The position numbers were made by a program, and so were the translations under genes. Below the pieces are notes generated by a model. The model did no database searches. It was not told where the DNA came from and saw only the letters and a program-made list of their open reading frames with translations. A stretch of 64,000 nt of DNA from Caldilineaceae bacterium (GTDB lineage Bacteria; Chloroflexota; Anaerolineae; Caldilineales; Caldilineaceae). This document shows positions 1-7,836 of the stretch, piece after piece; positions within the stretch are counted from its first letter, which is position 1; the number at the start of each line of letters is the position of its first letter. The stretch lies in NCBI GenBank assembly GCA_022827195.1, contig JAJDTL010000014.1:62001-126000 (forward strand), in the 5' to 3' direction.

Positions 1-834
1 CACCTCCCCGGCCAATCGCCCGCGCTTGTTCGAGTAACGGTCGATAAGCTCCCGATTCTTGCGAAAATAGGGCACGTACTCCGAGTTGTGATGGCTCGAC
101 TCGGTGATGAAATAGCCGAAATGCTTCATCATTTCGAAGCGGACGATGTCCTGCTCGTAGATCTCCGCGTCGGCCATCTTCTCCCGCAGCAGCGGGTAGG
201 CGTCCTCTCCGTTCCACTCGAAGCGCAAGAACCAGGCCTGATGGTTCACGCCGGCGACCCAGTGCCCGGTCTCTTCGATCGGCGCGCCGATATAGTGCGT
301 CAACTCCTCCGCGGTCCCCTGCACGCTGTGGCACATGCCGATGCTGCGGACCGGCGTAACCTTGTTGAGCGCCCAAGAGAGAATCGGCGTCGGGTTCGAG
401 TAGTGCAGGAAGAGCGCGTCGGGGCAGAGCTCCTCGATGTCTCGCACGATCTCCAGCAGCCGCGGCAGGTACTTGATCGCGCACTCCATCGCGCTCGCGC
501 CCGTCTCGCCGCCAACGACCTGCATCACACCGTACTTTTCGGCGATCAGGATCGATTCGGTGCGCGTGTCGATGCCGGTCGGGCGAATGGTCGAGATCAC
601 GTAGTCAGCGCCGTCAAGCGCACGGCGGCGGTCGGTCGTGGCCTCGATCTTGGTCGGCAGGTTGAGCTGCTTGACCATCTTAGCGGCCAGTGCCGCGGTG
701 ATGTCGACATACTCCTGGCTGACATCCATCAGGCTCACGGTGCCCTCGGCCAGGGCCGGTCGCGTCAGAATGTCCATCATCAGCTGCTTGGCAAAGCCCC
801 GGCTTCCCGCGCCGATGAAAGCGATTTTTCCCAT
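1..834 (-). CDS. Family 4 glycosidase (alpha-glucosidase/alpha-galactosidase-like), 3' end outside window
   Basis: The N-terminal 278 residues are present and the gene runs off the left edge. The start shows the dinucleotide-binding GAGSRGF signature of GH4, and further in are the MCHSVQG and VNHQAW motifs, whose Cys and His bind the metal in characterised GH4 enzymes. Family knowledge: GH4 enzymes use NAD and usually manganese to cleave glycosides by oxidation at C3 followed by elimination. No signal peptide is visible, so it should act in the cytoplasm on imported sugars. ATG at 834 has a good AAGGAGA site upstream. It follows the BchC-like dehydrogenase by 57 bases and probably shares its transcript. 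It is clearly paralogous to the complete GH4 gene at 12791-14107. Substrate anomer cannot be told from sequence. Confidence 0.9.
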   Translation of the reverse strand, partial: MGKIAFIGAGSRGFAKQLMMDILTRPALAEGTVSLMDVSQEYVDITAALAAKMVKQLNLPTKIEATTDRRRALDGADYVISTIRPTGIDTRTESILIAEKYGVMQVVGGETGASAMECAIKYLPRLLEIVRDIEELCPDALFLHYSNPTPILSWALNKVTPVRSIGMCHSVQGTAEELTHYIGAPIEETGHWVAGVNHQAWFLRFEWNGEDAYPLLREKMADAEIYEQDIVRFEMMKHFGYFITESSHHNSEYVPYFRKNRELIDRYSNKRGRLAGEV

Positions 835-891
835 CTTCAGTCTCCTTCCTATTTGTGTTCGGAAGCGATGAGCCCCTCCAAAAAGAGGAGT

Positions 892-1938
892 TCAGTCCTC
901 GCCGTAGTCGAGCACCACCTGCAAAATGTCCTGCGGGCGCGTGTCGATCATCGCGTAGGCCGCGGCCGCATTCTCGTGGTCGATTACGTCAGTTATCAGC
1001 CCATCCAAATTCAGTTTGGGCATCAGCGAAAGTACCACCTCCATCCGACGGGCGACCGTCCACCGGTGCGACAGCTCCGGGCTGATGCCGGCTATATGCG
1101 ACGAGATCAGCTGTACGCGGTTGTGGTGGAACTCCGCCCCAAGGTAGACGTTGGCCAGCGCGCCCGCATACCACGACATCACGATCACCTTGCCGTTGTA
1201 ACAGGCGGTGCGAATCGCCTCGTTCAGCGCGCGGTCGCTGGCCGAAAATTCGAACACGACGTCCGCACCGCGATTGTCCGTCAACTCCCGCACCGCCATC
1301 GCGATGTCTCCCACCTCGCCCGCATTGAATACGAGGTCCGCGCCGCTCACTCTCTTGGAGATCTCCAGCCGCTTTTCAATCAGGTCAACCGCGATCACCG
1401 GCGACGCGCCCGACAGCTTTGCCCACTGCACCGTCAGCTGCCCCAGGACACCCTGGCCAAAGACCACCACGCACTCTCCCAAGTGCAAGTCCGCGTCCAA
1501 CATGCCGTTGAAAGTAGTGTTCAGGACGGCAGTGAGCACACCTGCCCTTGGATCGATCCCCTCCGGCAGCTTGAACACCGACTTCACCGGCAGTACGTGT
1601 GCCGACTGGTGCGGGGCGAAGCAAAAGACGACGTCGCCCTCGGCAATCTCCGTGACCTCACTCCCTACTGCTGTGACCACGCCGACGCAGGCGTACCCGT
1701 ACCGCAAAGGGTATTCCCACTCAGGCCTTTCGGCATCCACAAACAGCTTTGTCCGGGGGTCCCGCTTTCTCCGCCACATCGGCGCGTCGCCGCGGTAGAC
1801 GTTCATCTCCGTCCCATGGCTGATGCCCGAGTACAGCGAGCGTATCGCCACCTCTCCCGGTCCCGGTCCCGCCAGCTCATCCTCGACCAAAGTTACCTGT
1901 CGAGGCCCAGTGATTTCGGCCGCCTTGATTGTGATCAT
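892..1938 (-). CDS. Zinc-less or atypical medium-chain dehydrogenase, BchC-like
   Basis: 348-residue MDR-superfamily oxidoreductase. The N-terminal GroES-like domain contains the SGISHGTE stretch typical of the BchC-like branch, and the middle carries a Rossmann segment (VVFGQGVLGQLTVQWAKLSG). The usual four-cysteine structural zinc lobe and the GHE motif of alcohol dehydrogenases are absent, so catalysis may not use structural zinc. Start chosen at ATG 1938 because AGAGGA lies just upstream; a longer open frame to 2031 lacks a site and has a non-family N-terminus. It lies between the fucose-isomerase-like gene and a GH4 gene in the same direction, pointing to oxidation or reduction of a sugar or polyol. 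The exact substrate is unknown. Confidence 0.85.
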   Translation of the reverse strand: MITIKAAEITGPRQVTLVEDELAGPGPGEVAIRSLYSGISHGTEMNVYRGDAPMWRRKRDPRTKLFVDAERPEWEYPLRYGYACVGVVTAVGSEVTEIAEGDVVFCFAPHQSAHVLPVKSVFKLPEGIDPRAGVLTAVLNTTFNGMLDADLHLGECVVVFGQGVLGQLTVQWAKLSGASPVIAVDLIEKRLEISKRVSGADLVFNAGEVGDIAMAVRELTDNRGADVVFEFSASDRALNEAIRTACYNGKVIVMSWYAGALANVYLGAEFHHNRVQLISSHIAGISPELSHRWTVARRMEVVLSLMPKLNLDGLITDVIDHENAAAAYAMIDTRPQDILQVVLDYGED

Positions 1939-2045
1939 CGTTCCTCTGAAGTCTCTTCTATCGCGACGCCCCCCTTCGCACCTACCTTGCAAATCGGCTA
2001 CGTAGGCACGCTCGATAAGGGTGTGCTGCAACCCACACGTGCACC

Positions 2046-3467
2046 TTACTCCATGTCATTGACGACCTCGAAGCCGAGCAGCTGGCCGAGGTCTTCGATT
2101 TCGTCGAGCCAGTCGCCGTAGAAGAGGAGCCTGTGGCCGCCCGGCGTGAGCGGGTGCTCCGCCTTCATACAGTTGCGCAGCAGCCGCTTGGCATCGGCCA
2201 CCCGGATCGCCACCGATGTGCGGCAGTCGCGCTGCGGGCTGACGTTGCTGTCGATAACGCCGGTGAAGGCGTACATGCGGTCGAACGGCACGAACTGGGC
2301 GATCGTCACCGTCTGCCCCACCGCCATCTGCACGTTCACACAGGTGCTCCGGTACAATCCCTGGTGATTGCGAAAGCCGTACTCTTCCGCTTCCTCGTTG
2401 TTCCATCCCCCCAGCTTGGTCGCACTGAAGTCGTGCGACATCCCGATCAGGTTCCGCCCGGTATCGATATGGATGTGGCCGATGAAGCCGGGGCGGTCGG
2501 CGAGGTAGCCGATCAGCAGCTGGGTGATGGTGCTGGAGAGATCGAGCTGGCAGATGCCGGCGAGGCCCTCGTCGTTGAGCATGGAGAAGGCCAGGCAGGG
2601 GAGCGGATAGGGTCCTCGGCCCATGCAGATGCCGTGCTCGGCAATCCCCTGTGCTTCCTCCTCCGCCAGGATCTGCTTGATGCCGAGGTACAACTTGCAA
2701 GACTCGACCACATCCTGCCCGGTCGGTTCGACCACCTCGGTGGCCGCGGCGATCCGGCTTTGTGCCAGCTCCTGCGCGATTTCAGTGTCGGCGTTCTGGT
2801 AAGCCGCGATGACGCGGTCGGGCGGGATGGACTTGATCTCCAGCCCCAGCCTCTCTTTGGCCTGCCGGATGAAGCCATCGCTCAGGGGCGTCAGATCGCT
2901 GAAGAGGTGGATTCCGCCCCAGCCCTCCTCGAACCATTTGCGGCTGGCCTCCACCTGCTCTTGGGTATGCGTCTGCTGGTAGAGGACTTTTGATTGCGCC
3001 ATCTTGTGGATGGCCCTGAGCACGCCGATCTTTTTGCCGACGTCGGCAAAGTCGGAGGAGAGCACGGGGATGACGTTGCTCTTGCCCTTGACAGGCACGA
3101 AGTTGTGCAGCCAGCCGAGCGGGGAGAGGGGGGTCTCGACCGGGTTGAACATCACCGTCGGCTTGCCCCAGCTCGCGATCTCCTTCTGCATGACGTTGGG
3201 GAAGAGGCTGAGAATGAAAACAAGGACGCCGTCCTCTTCCTGCACATCTGCGGCTGCGCTCTGCAGCTCCTGGCGCGAGCGCACGAGCGTCTGGCCCGTG
3301 AATTCAACATCCTTCGCGTAGGCTTTGAGCTCCTCCCTGTAGCGGTCGGCGACTCGCTCGTGGCTGAACTCTCCCCGGTAGATCGGCCACGCCTGGTTCT
3401 CCTGGGTGGGAAAGTCCTCCCCCTCGCTGCCGCCCAAAAACAGGGTTCGTATTTTCGTCGATTTCAC
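2046..3467 (-). CDS. L-fucose/L-arabinose isomerase-like protein
   Basis: About 473 residues. It resembles the FucI/AraA-like isomerase fold: an N-terminal region with alternating beta-alpha units (VLVFILSLFPNVMQKEIASWGKP) and a C-terminal region rich in conserved Gly/Asp/His (GHIHIDTGRNLIGMSHDFS). Family role: aldose-ketose interconversion of deoxy- or pentose sugars in the cytoplasm, usually with Mn. Many proteins of this class have no proven isomerase activity, so substrate is left open. I choose a GTG start at 3467 with AAAGG eight bases upstream; the in-frame ATG at 3635 would overlap the preceding membrane-protein gene and adds a low-complexity Arg/Pro tail. It is followed by the BchC-like dehydrogenase and GH4, suggesting one sugar-processing operon. 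Confidence 0.75.
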   Translation of the reverse strand: MKSTKIRTLFLGGSEGEDFPTQENQAWPIYRGEFSHERVADRYREELKAYAKDVEFTGQTLVRSRQELQSAAADVQEEDGVLVFILSLFPNVMQKEIASWGKPTVMFNPVETPLSPLGWLHNFVPVKGKSNVIPVLSSDFADVGKKIGVLRAIHKMAQSKVLYQQTHTQEQVEASRKWFEEGWGGIHLFSDLTPLSDGFIRQAKERLGLEIKSIPPDRVIAAYQNADTEIAQELAQSRIAAATEVVEPTGQDVVESCKLYLGIKQILAEEEAQGIAEHGICMGRGPYPLPCLAFSMLNDEGLAGICQLDLSSTITQLLIGYLADRPGFIGHIHIDTGRNLIGMSHDFSATKLGGWNNEEAEEYGFRNHQGLYRSTCVNVQMAVGQTVTIAQFVPFDRMYAFTGVIDSNVSPQRDCRTSVAIRVADAKRLLRNCMKAEHPLTPGGHRLLFYGDWLDEIEDLGQLLGFEVVNDME

Positions 3468-3573
3468 AGTTGTCGCCTTTCGCAAACAGGGCTTCGTTTT
3501 CTGGCGAGCCGGGCTTCTTGCCGGGAAACGCTTGGAAGGCTCGCTTCGTCTGCGCCCTGCAATTCCAATTCCA

Positions 3574-4413
3574 TTAAGGGGCAGCCGGCTCCTCCGCCCG
3601 TAGCACGGCAACGAAGAACGCCCCGACCCCGACAACGATCAGGCCTAGCACCAGCGACAAAGGCAAGTACGCGACCGCCTGCAACTCTGCAGCCGCGGCT
3701 GCGATCAGGTCGGCGCTCGGTTCACAGCCGGCCAGCTTCTCCCCATCCGGCCACGGTCCCAGCGGCCAGCCTTCGTTGTTGCCGAACGGCATCGGCTCCC
3801 ACTGCCATCCCGACGGCCAGGGCTCACCCGCGCCCGGCGTGGTCACGCACATGCGGCGTAGCGCCCGCACATTCTGCAGTTGCGAAGCCCGCGTCGCCGC
3901 CGTAACGACGAAGTAGGCCGCGACCACGCCGACACCGATAGCCCAGTTGCGCAGAATTCCCCGATACCTGACTACGGGAAGCTTCAGGATCACACAAAGT
4001 AGAAAGACAGCCGAGACCACAAGACCCAGCATCCAGTCCTCCACCCGGTCGCCCTGCCCTAGAATCCAGGGCGGCAGAAACACGGCCACAAACAGGAACA
4101 TGTAGAGCCCGTTCAGAATTGCCATCCCCAAAACAATCATCTGTACCTTGGCGTTCCGCCACCAGGCCAGCGGCGCGAATGTAACAAAGAGAATATTGAA
4201 GTGGTCGATGAAGGCCATGCTGGGAATGCCCAGAGCCGCGCCCAGGCTCAGCTGCAGGTCGAACGCGTCGTTACGCGCCGCACCCCCATCCAGGCCGAGG
4301 CCGAACGTGTATATGGTGAACTCATAACCCGGGTATCCAAAGGCTAGAGCCAGCCACAAAAGTGTTAGGAGGACGTTTGCGGTCATGAGTCTGACTATTG
4401 TCAATTTAGGCAT
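3574..4413 (-). CDS. Hypothetical polytopic membrane protein
   Basis: 279 residues with about six to seven hydrophobic segments. One is at the very N-terminus (ANVLLTLLWLALAFGY), several lie in the middle (FNILFVTFAPLAWW, VQMIVLGMAILNGLYMFLFVAVF, WMLGLVVSAVFLLCVILK, WAIGVGVVAAYFVV), and one is near the C-terminus (LPLSLVLGLIVVGVGAFFVAVL). A large Trp/Pro/Gly-rich loop lies between the last two. GGAAGAGA precedes the ATG. I do not recognise the family and assign no function. It is the first gene of the minus-strand run leading to the fucose-isomerase-like gene, separated by about 106 bases, and is divergent from the PhyH gene at 4545. Confidence 0.7.
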   Translation of the reverse strand: MPKLTIVRLMTANVLLTLLWLALAFGYPGYEFTIYTFGLGLDGGAARNDAFDLQLSLGAALGIPSMAFIDHFNILFVTFAPLAWWRNAKVQMIVLGMAILNGLYMFLFVAVFLPPWILGQGDRVEDWMLGLVVSAVFLLCVILKLPVVRYRGILRNWAIGVGVVAAYFVVTAATRASQLQNVRALRRMCVTTPGAGEPWPSGWQWEPMPFGNNEGWPLGPWPDGEKLAGCEPSADLIAAAAAELQAVAYLPLSLVLGLIVVGVGAFFVAVLRAEEPAAP

Positions 4414-4544
4414 ATTCGATTCTCTTCCATGAGTAGCTCAAAAAAATGGAGACCGCTCTTCCTCGCCGCGGCCCTGCTTGTCGCGGTCCGCATAGAGGTA
4501 GCAAGATTGCCCAACCCATCCAGGCTACCAACGAAGGCAAATCC

Positions 4545-5336
4545 ATGAAAATTACTCACGCACAGAAACTTGAGCTCTACGAGAAAGGTTTTGTGCATAT
4601 TCCCGGCGCTGTCCCCAGTGTAATGGTCGACGCCGCCGTCAAAGCAATCAACCACGCCTTCGGCAACGGCATCGATCCCGCCCGGACGATCGACTTTCAG
4701 GTCCGCTCATTCTGCCCGGAGCTGCGCCAGGCGCCCGTGATCACCGATCTCTACAACCGCACGCCGGTCAAAGAGCTGGCGGAGTCGATGATCGGTGCCG
4801 GAAAGGTCAACCCGGTGACCACAGGCCGGATCGCGGTCCGCTTTCCCCTGTTGGACGACCCGCCGCCCGCGCTGCGTCCGCATTTGGATGGTCGCTACTC
4901 GCCCCACAACGGCGTCCCGAAGGGCGAGCTTTACAGCTTCACGTTGCTGGTTGGCATCGCCTTGAGCGAGGTGACGTCCGACTACGCCGGCAACCTGGTC
5001 GCTTTGCCCGGAACGCACCGCCTCTTCGAACAGTATTTCCTGGAGAACGGAACTGATTTTATGACGAGGGACGACAGGGTTGAGACCCTGCCGCTGGAAA
5101 TGCCGCAACCGCAGATGATGACCGCCCGTCCCGGCGATGCCTTCCTCGTTCATTACCAGGTGGCCCACGCGGCCGCCCCCAACATTTCTCCCCACCCGCG
5201 TTACGCGATCTATTTTCGCCTCAGGTATGTGGACCACAAGGCGCAACTATTTGAAACACTGACCGACATCTGGCTGGAGTGGAACGGCATGCACGAGATT
5301 GCGGCCCAGCGCGGGGAACCATTTCAGGCTCCATAG
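4545..5336 (+). CDS. PhyH-family Fe(II)/2-oxoglutarate dioxygenase
   Basis: 263 residues. The metal-binding triad is visible: His-Leu-Asp in RPHLDGRYS, and a distal His in VAHAAAPNISPHPRYAIYF, followed by an Arg that would bind 2-oxoglutarate. Family role: oxygen- and 2-oxoglutarate-dependent hydroxylation of a small molecule in the cytoplasm. The family name (phytanoyl-CoA) says nothing about the substrate here. ATG 4545 was chosen over the longer frame from 4446 because AAGG precedes it and the following residues (KITHAQKLELYEKGFVHIPG) match the usual PhyH N-terminus. It is the only plus-strand gene in the first 27 kb, divergent from the membrane protein and convergent with the thiamine-diphosphate enzyme gene. 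Confidence 0.88.
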   Translation: MKITHAQKLELYEKGFVHIPGAVPSVMVDAAVKAINHAFGNGIDPARTIDFQVRSFCPELRQAPVITDLYNRTPVKELAESMIGAGKVNPVTTGRIAVRFPLLDDPPPALRPHLDGRYSPHNGVPKGELYSFTLLVGIALSEVTSDYAGNLVALPGTHRLFEQYFLENGTDFMTRDDRVETLPLEMPQPQMMTARPGDAFLVHYQVAHAAAPNISPHPRYAIYFRLRYVDHKAQLFETLTDIWLEWNGMHEIAAQRGEPFQAP

Positions 5337-5432
5337 CCCGGGCCGCGCGTGGATGGCCAGCCTGCGGTCCTTCCTTCAGGGGTGGTGCGCCCGGCAGGCG
5401 CGAAGCGCGGCGGACAAACGCAATCAGTGACC

Positions 5433-7073
5433 TCAAACGAGGCGCGGCAGCCGCTGCTCCTCCTTCGTGATCACCTCGATCAGAGCCGGGCGACCGGTTG
5501 ACATCACCTGCTGTGCCCGTTTGATCGCCGGCACGACCTCCTGCGGACTCTCGACGCGTTCGCTCACCGCGCCAAGCCCCTCCGCGATCTTGGCGTAATC
5601 GCCGGACAGCTGCTTGAGCCCGAACCGTTCCACCGCGGTCGGCATCTGCGCCTCGGAACCGCACATGACCGAGTTGTTGAGGATGATCGTCAGGATGGGC
5701 AACTCGTTGCGCGCCGCCGTCTCAATCTCCAGGCCCAACATGCCGAACGAGGCGTCCCCCATGATGTTCACCACGGTCTTCTCGGGCGCGGCCACCTTGG
5801 CGCCGAGGGCCAGTCCCAGCGAATGACCCATCTGCGTTGAGTTGCCCCAACCGAGATAGCCGCGCGGCACGACCGCTTCGAAAAAGGGGACGACCTGGTC
5901 GCGCACGTAGCCCGAATCGTGCGTTACGATCGTCTGTGTCCGGTCGACCGTGTGCATCAGGTCCCAGATCACGCGGTAGGGATTGATCGGGGCCTCGTCG
6001 GAGGTCAGGAGCGGCCCCCACTCTTCGAACCAGGCCCGTCTGATCTTCTCGATCTCCTGGACGACATTGCCCTGATCGCGCCCGCTGCCGCCCGTCTGCC
6101 GCTGGAGCGCCTCGGTCAGCTGGTAGAGCACCAGCTTGGCGTCGCCGAGCACGCCGATATCGATCTGCATGTCGGCGTTGAGGTCGCGGTCGTCGTTGGT
6201 CACCTGGATGATCGTCTTGCCGGGCGGCACCGGCGCGCGCATCCACTCGAGGCTGAGACTGCAGCCGATGCCAAGGATCAGGTCGGCCTTGTCCAGGTAG
6301 TGGGCGATCGCCCTGGTCACGCTGCGATCGTTGGCGACAGCGCCGATCGAAAGCGGGTGGTCTTCGGCGAATGCGCTTTTGCCCAGCAGCGTGCTCATGA
6401 CCGGCGCGCCGGCCAGCTCTGCAAACGCCTGCAGCTCTTCGGTCGCCTCGGCGTAGAGGACGCCCTGCCCCACCTGGATCACCGGACACTTCGCTTTGAG
6501 AAGGGCCGCGATCACCGCGTCAACCGCCTCCGGGTCTCCGGCTGCCCGCACTCTCTGCGGCGGCCGGTATTCGAAGCCGTCGTCGATTTCGCTATTGCCC
6601 ACGTCGCGTGGGATCTCCAGCATGACAGGGCCGGGGCGGCCATTGCGCAGGTAGCTGAAGGCGCGGCGCATCATCTCGGGCATGCGCTCGGGCATGTTGA
6701 CCTGCTCCGCCCACTTGGTGATCGGACGGTAGCTGGGCACGGCCGGAAAGTTGCGGGTTGACCCGTGCCGGTCGCGTCCGATGTGTCCCGGTAGGAAGAG
6801 CAGCGGAACAGAGTCGGCGTTGGCCTGCGCGACGCCGGCGAAGGAGTTCTCAACACCGGCGCCCGCCTGCACCGTGCAGGCACCGGTGCGCCTCCCGTTG
6901 GAGACCCTGGTGTAGCCGTCGGCCATGGCAACCGCGGTGCGCTCGGTCCGCGTCATTATCGGCCGCATGCCATTGCGTGCGGCCGCCTCAATCAGCGGGT
7001 TGTCGGGAAAGCAGAAGAGTTGCCCCTCGCCTTCGCGGGCCAGAATACTGATGATGGCATCATGTACTTCCAT
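5433..7073 (-). CDS. Thiamine-diphosphate enzyme, acetolactate-synthase large-subunit-like
   Basis: 546 residues with the three-domain layout of ThDP decarboxylases/carboligases. The N-terminal pyrimidine-binding domain has the catalytic Glu at about residue 44 (TRTERTAVAMADGY), the middle domain binds a nucleotide or is structural, and the C-terminal diphosphate-binding motif starts at GD (residue 439, GDASFGM) and ends with NN about 27 residues later. Family members include acetolactate synthase, benzoylformate decarboxylase and sulfopyruvate-type enzymes. No small regulatory subunit lies nearby, so a catabolic role is more likely than branched-chain amino acid synthesis. GGAGAGGA precedes the ATG. 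It is the third ThDP/HD gene in the run with 7150 and 7837, all transcribed the same way. Confidence 0.88.
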   Translation of the reverse strand: MEVHDAIISILAREGEGQLFCFPDNPLIEAAARNGMRPIMTRTERTAVAMADGYTRVSNGRRTGACTVQAGAGVENSFAGVAQANADSVPLLFLPGHIGRDRHGSTRNFPAVPSYRPITKWAEQVNMPERMPEMMRRAFSYLRNGRPGPVMLEIPRDVGNSEIDDGFEYRPPQRVRAAGDPEAVDAVIAALLKAKCPVIQVGQGVLYAEATEELQAFAELAGAPVMSTLLGKSAFAEDHPLSIGAVANDRSVTRAIAHYLDKADLILGIGCSLSLEWMRAPVPPGKTIIQVTNDDRDLNADMQIDIGVLGDAKLVLYQLTEALQRQTGGSGRDQGNVVQEIEKIRRAWFEEWGPLLTSDEAPINPYRVIWDLMHTVDRTQTIVTHDSGYVRDQVVPFFEAVVPRGYLGWGNSTQMGHSLGLALGAKVAAPEKTVVNIMGDASFGMLGLEIETAARNELPILTIILNNSVMCGSEAQMPTAVERFGLKQLSGDYAKIAEGLGAVSERVESPQEVVPAIKRAQQVMSTGRPALIEVITKEEQRLPRLV

Positions 7074-7149
7074 CGCCGGTCCTCTCCATCGTGGATTCTT
7101 TCGCAGCTTGGCAGGTTGCCCTCAGTCGGCGAACCCGGTTTTCCCGTTT

Positions 7150-7737
7150 CTATTCGTCCACCTCAAGCTGACCGGCCCGCTCCATCGTCGCCCAGTAGGC
7201 GCGGTCGGCGTCGTGGACGAGCGTGTTCTCCAGGCTGCGCTTGATAAATTCGCCCTCGGCCGAATGTGCGCCGGCGGTATGGGCCACGGCCTCCGGTAAC
7301 CCGACCGTCAGGGCCACGTGGACGCCGTAGACCGAGTGGCGAATCGATGGGAAACCGGTTGCGGCGACGTCGTTCTGCCAGCGCGCCTGGTTTCGCATGC
7401 TGAACTCAAACGGCTTGCCGACGTCGTGGCAGAGCGCGCAGGCCCACAGCAGGTCGCGGTCGATGCCGATGTCGCCGTGGATCCGTTCAAGGCCGTCCGC
7501 GATGCCGTGGGCAATGCGGGCCACCCCGCGCAGGTGATCGGCCTGCGTTCCGTCCTTGAGCGCGGGCGAGTCCGGCACGCCGGACCCTCTGATCTGGTCG
7601 ATGCGCGTAAACTCGCTCTGTGACAGCGCGAAGGCCCACGCCTCGATCACCTGGCCGCGCAGCTCTTCGTCCTTGATCTCGTTGACCTCCGGCAGGCTTT
7701 CGCTTACGCCCTGGCGCAGGTCGTCCATTGATGCCAT
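7150..7737 (-). CDS. HD-domain protein with a possible dinuclear metal site
   Basis: 195 residues. The candidate metal ligands appear in the order expected of HD-domain proteins with two metals: His68 (ADHLRGV), His104-Asp105 (CHDVGKP), His134 (SIRHSVYG), His158 (TAGAHSAE) and Asp176 (LVHDAD). HD proteins are usually phosphohydrolases. The dinuclear subset also contains oxygenases such as myo-inositol oxygenase and PhnZ. Start set at ATG 7737, nine bases after GGGAG; the ATG at 7746 sits directly on that site. The gene lies between two ThDP-enzyme genes, with a 76-base gap to the downstream one and about 100 bases to the IolD-like gene. Reaction unknown. Confidence 0.8.
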   Translation of the reverse strand: MASMDDLRQGVSESLPEVNEIKDEELRGQVIEAWAFALSQSEFTRIDQIRGSGVPDSPALKDGTQADHLRGVARIAHGIADGLERIHGDIGIDRDLLWACALCHDVGKPFEFSMRNQARWQNDVAATGFPSIRHSVYGVHVALTVGLPEAVAHTAGAHSAEGEFIKRSLENTLVHDADRAYWATMERAGQLEVDE

Positions 7738-7836
7738 TGTCACCATCTCCCATCGCGTGTAAAGCGCCTGTCCACAACGCCTAATGCCTGACAATCTCAT
7801 TCGGAATTGGCCGGCCGCGGCCGGCCTTCGTTCCTG

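Noticed and set aside
88..2121. Long plus-strand open frame opposite GH4 and dehydrogenase genes
   Set aside because: Arg/His/Val-rich mirror product without family motifs; the minus-strand genes are well supported.
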